Assembly (NCBI GenBank): GCA_050257395.1 | Contig: JBLMWU010000330.1 | Coordinates: 1-12,338, forward strand | Length of the DNA: 12,338 nt | Source: JAIRTY01 sp050257395 | GTDB taxonomy: Bacteria; Actinomycetota; Actinomycetes; Streptosporangiales; Streptosporangiaceae | Direction of reading: 5' to 3' | Shown here: piece by piece, positions 7,709 through 12,338 of the stretch | Layout of the letters: every line of letters starts with the position of its first letter | How positions within the stretch are numbered: position 1 is the stretch's first letter | The notes under the pieces: model-generated | Told to the model about the DNA's origin: nothing | What the model saw: the letters and a program-made list of their open reading frames with translations, nothing else | The model's database searches: none | Position numbers and translations under genes: made by a program

Positions 7709-7726
7709 GGCAGCCCGCGGGCTGCC
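7709..7726. repeat. 18-bp perfect GC-rich palindrome followed by TTTA
   Basis: GGCAGCCCGCGGGCTGCC reads the same on both strands and is followed on the plus strand by TTTA. It could fold as a 7-bp stem with a CGCG loop, like a short terminator for plus-strand transcripts, but no plus-strand gene ends here. Function unknown. Confidence 0.45.
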
Positions 7727-7788
7727 TTTAGGCCGGCCCTTGCCCCGGCGGCCGCCAGCTCGCCCGCGGCCCCTCTGACCTGCACGGC

Positions 7789-7807
7789 AGCCGGCCCCGG
7801 GCCGGCT
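7789..7807. repeat. 19-nt GC-rich inverted repeat
   Basis: Arms AGCCGGCCC and GGGCCGGCT are complementary around a single central C. No T tract follows. It lies about 100 bp before the GlnR-like site. It may be a chance product of very high GC. Confidence 0.35.
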
Positions 7808-7908
7808 CCCGAATACGGTCATCGTATCCCAAAGCAGCAGGATTTTAGGACAGGCCGAAACAGTTCTGAAATGCGTGGTCCTGCACAGGCTTGACCGTTG
7901 TCAACCGC

Positions 7909-7935
7909 GTAACAGACGGGAAACTTGTCCGAAAC
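7909..7935 (+). promoter_or_regulatory. GlnR-type nitrogen-control site upstream of the ammonium channel gene
   Basis: Three half-sites lie at exact 11-bp spacing: GTAAC (7909-7913), GAAAC (7920-7924) and GAAAC (7931-7935), each separated by 6 nt. The first pair matches the published streptomycete GlnR pattern gTnAc-n6-GaAAc exactly. It also gives the simpler AC-n9-AC-n9-AC pattern reported for mycobacterial GlnR. A further GAAAC at 7946-7950 is out of register. Ammonium channel genes are classic GlnR targets, so activation under nitrogen limitation is likely. The site is about 140 nt before the GTG start. A TTGAC-CGTT-GTCAA inverted repeat (7891-7904) lies immediately upstream. Confidence 0.75.
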
Positions 7936-8059
7936 TCGCTCATGGGAAACATGGAGCGTTCGTGATGGACACGAAGTGGCCAGCCGGATTGTGCCACCCG
8001 GGACACCCCGGAACACCAGGCCCAGAGACCCCCGGCAGGGACTTCCGAGGCTAGCCCAT

Positions 8060-8064
8060 GGAGG
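8060..8064 (+). promoter_or_regulatory. Ribosome binding site fixing the GTG start of the ammonium channel
   Basis: GGAGG followed by a 9-nt spacer precedes GTG at 8074. A nearby ATG at 8058 is out of frame with the channel, so the GTG is the best start. Confidence 0.7.
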
Positions 8065-8073
8065 CGGAGAGCA

Positions 8074-9468
8074 GTGGTTCCCTATCCACACTTCCTGAAC
8101 GCGGGGGATTCGGCCTGGCAGCTGACAGCCGCGACCCTGGTCGGCCTGATGAGCCTGCCCGGACTGGCCGTGCTGTACGGGGGCCTGGTGCAGCGCAAGT
8201 GGGCCGTTAACACCATGATGATGGCGTTCACGGGCTTCTGCATGGTGCTGATCGTCTGGGTCCTGTGGGTGTTCAAGATGGGCTTCGGCTCACCGTGGAT
8301 CGGCACGTTCCTCGGCAAGCCGGGGAGCGTCCTGGGTGCCCTGTCCGAGCAGGGGCAGGCCAATATCCCGCTGGTGAGCGGGGCCGGGCTGATGCCCCAC
8401 TTCCGCTTCTCCCAGTCGGCGCTGGTCTACTTCCAGTTCGTGTTCGCGGCCATCACGCCGCTGCTGTTCCTGGGCAGCGTGATCGGCCGGATCAGCTTCA
8501 AGGTGTGGCTGATCTTCGTGCCCCTGTGGTCCACCTTCGCCTACGCGGTCAACGCCTTCCTGCTGTGGGGCGGCGGCTGGTGGGCCGCGCACGGCGCGCT
8601 GGACTTCTCCGGTGGTTACGTCATCCACCTGGCCGCCGGCGTGTCCGGCTTCGTGGCCGCCGCGGTCATCGGCCCGCGGCTCAAGCGGGACCGCCAGCAC
8701 GGCGTGCCGAACAACCTCCTGCTGGTCTCGGTCGGCGCGGGCATCCTGTGGCTGGGCTGGAACGGCTTCAACGGCGGCGACCCATACTTCGCGGGGGCGG
8801 ACGCAGCCGCGGCCGTGCTGAACACCAACCTCGCCACGGCCGTGGCCATGATGGCCTGGATCTTCATGGACATGCTGATCAGCAAGGAGAAGAAGCCGAC
8901 TCTCCTGGGCGGCGTCAACGGCATGATCGTGGGCCTGGTCGGCATCACCCCGGCGGCCGGTTACGTGAACGGCCTCGGCGCCATGCTGATCGGCCTGATC
9001 GGCTCGGTCATCGTCTGGTTCGCGTGGAACTACCTGAGCAAGGTGCCGCCGTTCAGCAAGGTCGATGACGCGCTCGGCGTCGTCTACACGCACGGCATCG
9101 CCGGCCTGGCGGGCGGTCTGCTGGTCGGCCTCTTCGCCGACCCGCACATGATCGTCTACCTGGGCCTCGGCAAGAACCCGAGCGTGACCACGGCGGGCCT
9201 GTTCTACGGCCACCCCAAGCAGCTGCTGATCCAGGCGGGCGCCGCGCTGACCGTCATCGTCTGGGACGCGCTGGTCACGTTCCTGCTGCTGCGGGGCATC
9301 GGCCTGTTCATGAAGCTGCGGATGCCGGACGACCAGCTGGAAGCCGGCGACGTGGCAGTGCACGAGGAGGTCGTCTACCCGTCCGAGGAGCTCACCCGGG
9401 TCGGGGCGGCGGTCTCGCGGGACGGCGCGGCCCCGGTGCCCGAGAAGGTCTCGAGCGACTCCAAGTAG
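8074..9468 (+). CDS. amt: Amt-family ammonium channel/transporter
   Basis: This 464-residue integral membrane protein moves ammonium/ammonia into the cell for assimilation. Seen, with E. coli AmtB equivalents: YGGLVQRK in span 1; Phe120 and Phe124 in YFQFVFAAIT (F103, F107); Trp165 in LLWGGGWW (W148); Asp177 in GALDFSGG (D160); the twin pore histidines His185 (H168) and His340 in YTHGIAG (H318); and Phe232 in GFNGG (F215). About eleven hydrophobic spans fit the family. There is no cleaved signal like that of E. coli AmtB. The cytoplasmic tail keeps the EAGDVAVHEEVVYP element that resembles the PII-contacting C-terminus, then adds about 28 polar residues. Where E. coli AmtB has Ser219 in the outer recruitment site, this protein aligns Asp236. 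A GlnR-type site lies upstream and a strong terminator follows directly, with no glnK gene. Confidence 0.95.
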   Translation: MVPYPHFLNAGDSAWQLTAATLVGLMSLPGLAVLYGGLVQRKWAVNTMMMAFTGFCMVLIVWVLWVFKMGFGSPWIGTFLGKPGSVLGALSEQGQANIPLVSGAGLMPHFRFSQSALVYFQFVFAAITPLLFLGSVIGRISFKVWLIFVPLWSTFAYAVNAFLLWGGGWWAAHGALDFSGGYVIHLAAGVSGFVAAAVIGPRLKRDRQHGVPNNLLLVSVGAGILWLGWNGFNGGDPYFAGADAAAAVLNTNLATAVAMMAWIFMDMLISKEKKPTLLGGVNGMIVGLVGITPAAGYVNGLGAMLIGLIGSVIVWFAWNYLSKVPPFSKVDDALGVVYTHGIAGLAGGLLVGLFADPHMIVYLGLGKNPSVTTAGLFYGHPKQLLIQAGAALTVIVWDALVTFLLLRGIGLFMKLRMPDDQLEAGDVAVHEEVVYPSEELTRVGAAVSRDGAAPVPEKVSSDSK

Positions 9469-9499
9469 CACCCGGCAGCGCTGCCCGTCCGCGGGCGGA

Positions 9500-9545
9500 A
9501 CCCGGCGGCCTTCCCTGGGCACTCAGGGAAGGCCGCCGGGCCTTT
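9500..9545 (+). terminator. Strong hairpin terminator after the ammonium channel gene
   Basis: Perfect arms CCCGGCGGCCTTCCCT (9501-9516) and AGGGAAGGCCGCCGGG (9525-9540) extend by one more G-C pair inward, giving a 17-bp stem with a 6-nt loop, followed by CCTTT. It starts about 32 nt after the channel stop. The gene on the other side is convergent, so the stem may also stop minus-strand transcription, although no T tract lies on that side. Confidence 0.85.
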
Positions 9546-9620
9546 CGTGCCCGGCACTCCGCTGCCTGGGCCGGTCAGCGGCGCAGGCCCGCGGTGCCCC
9601 AGCGGCACCGGCGGGAGCCG

Positions 9621-9636
9621 CCCCTGCGGGCAGGGG
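9621..9636 (-). terminator. Short hairpin abutting the acyltransferase stop codon
   Basis: CCCCTGC and GCAGGGG form 7-bp arms around GG, directly next to the TGA stop of the minus-strand acyltransferase gene. There is no T tract. It may help end or protect that transcript together with the larger hairpin at 9501-9540. Confidence 0.4.
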
Positions 9637-11010
9637 TCACATAGCGGCTGGCAGGCCGGGCTGGGCGGTGAGGGCGCGCAGGCCGTCTCGCAGGCCGGCG
9701 GCGAACACGCCCAGGTCGGGGTAGGCGTCCTGGTCGGCGGTCACCATGATGCCGAACCGGCCCGCGTACGACATGGCGCCCACCGCCAGGGACACCGTGC
9801 CGAGCAGGTCCACCAGCGGGAACACCTCCAGCACCGGCGCCCCGGCGAAGTACAGCGGCACGTCCGGGCCGGGCAGGTTCGCGCTCGTCACGTTCACCCG
9901 CTGGCGGGCGACCAGCTTCAGGAACACCCGCCCGGCGGGCCCCCGGTGCGGAATCCGGCCCAGCGGCGGCTGCGCCCTCGCCTTGCGTACCGAGGTCTCC
10001 GCGGCGATCCGCCGCAGCAGCAGCCGCGGGTCGCTGACCCCGATCGGCAGCGGGACCACGATCTGCCCGATCAGGTTGCCGCGTGCCTCCGCGTGCGGGC
10101 CCCGGTGCAGCGACACCGGCACGTACATCCGCAGCACCACGCCGTCCACGGGCTCGCCCCGGCTGCGCAGCAGCGCCCGCAGGCCGCTGGCGGTCGCCGC
10201 CAGCAGCACGTCGTTGACCGTAGCGCTGCAGCTGTGCGCGGCCTGCTTCACCGCCGCCAGGTCGCTGCGGGCCAGCGCGAGGCTGCGGCCCGGCCCGACC
10301 ACCCGGTTCAGGCTGGTGACAGGCACGGGCTCAGCGGCGAGCAGCTCCCGCACGGCCGGCCACGCGGTCAGCAGTCGCCGGCCGCCGGCCACCGGGTGCG
10401 CGAGCGCGGACAGCCCCCGGCCCAGCTGGCGGGCGTGCCCGCGGAGACTGTCGGCGAGCAGGCCGGCCGGGGCCGGGGCGGGCGCGGGCAGCCACGGCGG
10501 CGCGGGGCCGGCGGGCGCGTCCGGCACCGGGTCGAGGAACGCCCCGATGGCGGCGACGCTGGCCATGCCGTCGGCGATGACGTGATGCAGCCGCACGAAC
10601 AGGCCGACCCGCCCGTCCGCGAGCCCGGTCAGGAACACCAGTTCCCACAGCGGCCGGGACCGCTCCAGCCGCCGCCGCCGCTGCTCGGCCACCGCGTGCA
10701 GGAGCTGTTCCTCGCCGCCGGGCGCTGCCACCGGCACGACCCGGATGTGCTCGCGGATGTCGAACGCGGGCGCATCCACCCACAGCGGCCTGCCCAGCCG
10801 CCGCGGCGGCACGTACAGCACCTGCCGGAACCGCGGCACCAGATGCAGCCGCGCCGCCACCGCCGCCGTGACCGCCTCCGTGCGGAACCGGCCGTCCGGG
10901 CCGAGCAGCTTCCTGCCGTCCAGCACCACCAGCGCGCCGATGTCCTGCGGCCAGGTCTCGTCCGGCCACAGCATCAGCTCGTCCCCGGCGGTGAGCCGCT
11001 CAATCGCCAT
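9637..11010 (-). CDS. WS/DGAT-family acyltransferase (wax ester synthase / diacylglycerol acyltransferase type)
   Basis: This 457-residue enzyme is expected to transfer an acyl group from acyl-CoA to a long-chain alcohol or diacylglycerol, making wax esters or triacylglycerol storage lipid; it usually sits at the membrane or lipid-body surface. Seen: the catalytic HHxxxDG motif as HHVIADG at 142-148, preceded by the PLWEL motif at 120-124 (family PLW), the TVND segment at 264-267, NLPGPDVPLYFAGAPV at about 378-392, and a C-terminal SYAGRFGIMVTADQDAYPDL stretch. Length is normal. A Pro/Ala-rich linker (164-183) joins the two halves of the fold. The ATG gives the expected N-terminus (RLTAGDELMLW), but the ribosome binding site is weak (AGAGG 1 nt away). 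No lipid-metabolism neighbours are visible. Members differ in substrate, so wax versus triacylglycerol is undecided. Confidence 0.92.
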   Translation of the reverse strand: MAIERLTAGDELMLWPDETWPQDIGALVVLDGRKLLGPDGRFRTEAVTAAVAARLHLVPRFRQVLYVPPRRLGRPLWVDAPAFDIREHIRVVPVAAPGGEEQLLHAVAEQRRRRLERSRPLWELVFLTGLADGRVGLFVRLHHVIADGMASVAAIGAFLDPVPDAPAGPAPPWLPAPAPAPAGLLADSLRGHARQLGRGLSALAHPVAGGRRLLTAWPAVRELLAAEPVPVTSLNRVVGPGRSLALARSDLAAVKQAAHSCSATVNDVLLAATASGLRALLRSRGEPVDGVVLRMYVPVSLHRGPHAEARGNLIGQIVVPLPIGVSDPRLLLRRIAAETSVRKARAQPPLGRIPHRGPAGRVFLKLVARQRVNVTSANLPGPDVPLYFAGAPVLEVFPLVDLLGTVSLAVGAMSYAGRFGIMVTADQDAYPDLGVFAAGLRDGLRALTAQPGLPAAM

Positions 11011-11232
11011 GCCTCTGCGCCCCCGAAAGCAGCATCACCCCCGCAGGAAGCCACCCGGCAGAGCCGTTCGGCCACCGGTCAGCAGGCCACCCGTCCCTGC
11101 CCCGCCACCCTGGTGTGCGGCCCGGCCCGCCAATTTCATGATCGTGAAGGATTCTCAGTCGCTATGCCTGAAAATCCTTCACGATCATGGAGGTGATCGA
11201 AGCCCGGGCAGCACCAAGGCGAGCGGGCGGGC
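11011..11232. other. Intergenic region between the acyltransferase and TetR genes
   Basis: These 222 nt separate two minus-strand genes. The main content is the long inverted repeat at 11137-11189. The part next to the acyltransferase start (11011-11130) should hold its promoter, but I cannot name a convincing -35/-10 pair. Confidence 0.5.
11137..11189. repeat. Long imperfect palindrome, 22-nt arms with one mismatch
   Basis: The left arm (11137-11158) begins CATGATCGTGAAGGATT and the right arm (11168-11189) ends AATCCTTCACGATCATG. The arms are complementary over 22 nt with one mismatch (11154/11172) around a 9-nt loop, TCGCTATGC. The arms are about 45% GC in a region otherwise well above 65%. 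It lies 44 nt after the tetR stop and about 127 nt before the acyltransferase start. No T tract follows on either strand. It could be a U-less terminator for tetR, a dispersed palindromic repeat or small mobile element, or a regulator site. Confidence 0.75.
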
Positions 11233-12060
11233 TCAGGGCCGGGGCTGGGCGATGCGGGCGGCGAGGCCGTCGAGCAGGGCGTCCAGGCCGAACTGGAAGC
11301 GGTCGTCGCGGGTCTCCGGGGCGTCGGGGTCGACGCCTTCGGCGATCATGGCGGCCATGTGCGGGTAGCGGCCGGTGGCGCGGACCCGCTCGGCGAACTC
11401 GCGGACCACGCTTTCCTTTTCCTCGTCGGTCAGCTCCGCGACCTGCTCCTGCAGGTAGCGCTCGCCGTTCAGCTCCTGGACCTCGCGCAGCACCGCGCCG
11501 AGCACGTAGGTCATGAGCGTGGTCACGATGGTGACCGCGGTGGCCTTGTCCAGGCCGAGCCGGTCCAGGGAGGCGAGGGCACGCTCCAGGTTCTGCATCG
11601 ACTTGGGGCCGACCGGCGGGCGGCCGCCCATGAAGTCCATCGCCCAGGGGTGCTGGTGGAGCAGCGCCCGGGCGCTGGCCGCCATGCCGCGCATGTCCGC
11701 CTGCCAGTCACCGGAGGGCTCCGGCACCTGCTGCTCGCCCTGGACCCAGTCCAGCATGAGGTCGAGCAGCTCTTCCTTGGATGCGATGTGCCAGTAGAGC
11801 GACATCGTGCCGGCGTTCAGCTCGCGGGCGATGCGGCGCATGCTGACCGCGTCCGCGCCGTCGGTGTCGGCGACCCGGATCGCGGCGCGGACGATCTGGC
11901 CGCGGGACAGCGCGTCCGCCCGCCGGGGGAGGTGCCGCCGGCCCCGCTTGATGTCCTCCTGGACGTGCTCGCGGAGCCGGGCCGCCCGCCGGTCCTCCTT
12001 CCGGAAGGCCAGGAAGGGCGCCCAGAGTTCCTCGTCGAGTTCCTCTTCGCCGTCTGCCAC
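11233..12060 (-). CDS. TetR/AcrR-family repressor (TetR_C type), likely controls the divergent ABC exporter
   Basis: This 275-residue regulator has its DNA-binding domain at about 53-100: SRGQIVRAAIRVADTDGADAVSMRRIAREL, followed by recognition-helix residues GTMSLYWHIASKEELLDLMLD, a form typical of the TetR_C subgroup. The C-terminal ligand domain is helical, with RALLHQHPWAMDFMGGRPPVGP typical of this subgroup. The N-terminal 50 residues before the domain are highly charged (GEEELDEELW, then Arg-rich) and longer than in classic TetR. The start is GTG at 12060, with GGAGG and an 8-nt spacer; no ATG or GTG lies between it and the domain. The divergent neighbour is a DrrA-like ATPase, and GTAC inverted repeats lie between them, so autoregulation and repression of the exporter are likely. 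The inducer is unknown. Confidence 0.93.
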   Translation of the reverse strand: MADGEEELDEELWAPFLAFRKEDRRAARLREHVQEDIKRGRRHLPRRADALSRGQIVRAAIRVADTDGADAVSMRRIARELNAGTMSLYWHIASKEELLDLMLDWVQGEQQVPEPSGDWQADMRGMAASARALLHQHPWAMDFMGGRPPVGPKSMQNLERALASLDRLGLDKATAVTIVTTLMTYVLGAVLREVQELNGERYLQEQVAELTDEEKESVVREFAERVRATGRYPHMAAMIAEGVDPDAPETRDDRFQFGLDALLDGLAARIAQPRP

Positions 12061-12126
12061 CGCGGTTCCCTCCCGCTTCCCCGCACCTGGTTGCCAGCGA
12101 ACTTACCGGCCTGCGGACCTGCCGGG

Positions 12127-12155
12127 TTGTTCCTCGTACAGCGTACTGCTATCGT
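12127..12155 (+). promoter_or_regulatory. Candidate promoter of the DrrA-like ATPase gene
   Basis: TTGTTC (12127-12132) and TATCGT (12150-12155) are spaced by exactly 17 nt, a good vegetative-type arrangement, with the start of transcription expected near 12162 and a leader of about 50 nt. The GTAC repeats fill the spacer and the start region, where a TetR dimer would block polymerase. Confidence 0.55.
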
Positions 12156-12184
12156 GCGGTGTACGAGATAGTACGGCGTACGAG
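12133..12184. promoter_or_regulatory. GTAC inverted-repeat cluster, probable TetR operator
   Basis: Five GTAC words occur in about 50 bp. Two share the form GTAC-n3-GTAC: GTACAGCGTAC (12136-12146) and GTACGGCGTAC (12171-12181). On a larger scale CTCGTACA (12133-12140) pairs with TGTACGAG (12160-12167), and CTCGTAC (12133-12139) also pairs with GTACGAG at 12178-12184. The sites overlap the candidate exporter promoter and lie about 75-125 nt upstream of the divergent tetR start. The layout fits one or two TetR dimers. Binding itself is inferred. Confidence 0.7.
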
Positions 12185-12214
12185 AAGGTGTGAGCCGGAG
12201 GGGAGAGCCACCAC

Positions 12215-12338
12215 ATGGCAGAGATTCCCGCCATCGAGGCGGAAGGGCTGGTCAAGGCCTTCGGCCAGACCCAGGCCCTGGCCGGGCTGGACCTGGCCGT
12301 GCCGCAGGGCGGCATCCTGGGCGTCCTGGGGCCGAACG
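12215..12338 (+). CDS. DrrA-like ABC exporter ATPase, 5' part only (runs off the window)
   Basis: The first 41 codons of an ABC ATPase are present before the window ends. Seen: MAEIPAIEAEGLVKAFG, then QALAGLDLAVPQGGILGVLGPN, which is the A-loop strand region and the sequence leading straight into Walker A (GPNGxGKT); the window stops at the G after GPN. The wording closely resembles DrrA-type daunorubicin-resistance ATPases (GLxKxFGxxxALxGxDLxVxxGxxxGxLGPNG), which pair with a small DrrB-type permease to export drugs or lipids. The ATG has GGGGAG with a 9-nt spacer. The divergent TetR gene supports an inducible efflux role. The downstream permease is not visible, so the system is only inferred. 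Confidence 0.88.
   Translation, partial: MAEIPAIEAEGLVKAFGQTQALAGLDLAVPQGGILGVLGPN

Larger units (their letters stand above)
7397..8073. other. 677-bp divergent intergenic region between the repressor and ammonium channel genes
   Basis: No gene is supported here. From left to right it holds two LacI-type operators, a candidate repressor promoter, a GlnR-like pair at 7579-7594, two GC-rich palindromes at 7709-7726 and 7789-7807, a second weak GlnR-like pair (GAAAC-n6-GAAAT, 7857-7872), a strong three-part GlnR-like site at 7909-7935, a 6-bp inverted repeat at 7959-7975, a near-perfect tandem 10-mer (CCGGGACACC / CCGGAACACC, 7998-8017), and the ribosome binding site of the channel gene. Short frames on either strand give Pro/Arg/Ala-rich sequence without recognisable domains. 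Confidence 0.7.

Noticed and set aside
7819..8091. Small minus-strand frame over the GlnR-like region
   Set aside because: It spans the channel promoter and start, has no domain and lacks a convincing ribosome binding site.
8290..9522. Minus-strand open frame opposite the ammonium channel gene
   Set aside because: Sequence rich in Arg, Asp, His and Gln without domains; the plus frame is clearly a real Amt.
11137..11189. Calling the long palindrome a standard terminator
   Set aside because: After the stem the tetR strand reads AAATTGG rather than a T tract, so only a U-less terminator remains possible; kept as an unexplained repeat.
9547..11196. 549-codon plus-strand frame across the acyltransferase gene
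   Set aside because: Low-complexity shadow; the minus strand carries an intact HHxxxDG acyltransferase.
12103..12315. Minus-strand frame over the tetR-exporter promoter and ATPase start
   Set aside because: It covers the operator region and the real ATPase start; the product shows no family features.

Overview
The window looks like chromosomal DNA from a high-GC actinomycete. Codon third positions are strongly G/C, several genes start with GTG, ribosome binding sites are AGGAGG-like, and the families present are typical of that group: a LacI regulator heading an ABC operon, a GlnR-type site, a WS/DGAT acyltransferase, and a TetR regulator divergent from a DrrA-type ABC ATPase. Genus cannot be assigned from the sequence alone. 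I see no rRNA, tRNA, CRISPR array or transposase.

Region 1 (34-7396, minus strand) is one long transport operon. In transcription order it holds a LacI-family repressor, two Dpp/Opp-type permeases, two Dpp/Opp-type ATPases and, after a 200-nt gap with a small hairpin, a family-5 solute-binding lipoprotein. The permease and ATPase genes are tightly coupled: a 2-nt gap, then two 4-nt ATGA overlaps. In front of the repressor lie two identical 16-bp perfect palindromes (core TAAGCGCTTA), so the repressor probably controls itself and the transporter together. A LacI regulator makes an oligosaccharide a better substrate guess than a peptide, although the transporter fold is of the peptide/nickel class.

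Region 2 (7397-9545) holds a 677-bp intergenic region and then, on the plus strand, an Amt-type ammonium channel with both pore histidines. Its upstream region carries three GlnR-like half-sites at exact 11-bp spacing, which points to nitrogen control. No glnK (PII) gene follows: a strong 17-bp hairpin ends the transcription unit.

Region 3 (9637-11010, minus) is a WS/DGAT-type acyltransferase with an intact HHxxxDG motif. Upstream of it is a 22-nt inverted repeat with one mismatch, AT-richer than its surroundings and not explained by any gene.

Region 4 (11233-12338) is a TetR regulator (minus) divergent from the first 41 codons of a DrrA-like ABC ATPase that runs off the window end. A cluster of GTAC-based inverted repeats overlaps a good promoter candidate between them, a classic efflux-pump control layout.

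I find no clearly new biological system. The most informative items are the regulatory sites: the twin LacI operators, the GlnR-type site, the GTAC cluster and the unexplained inverted repeat.
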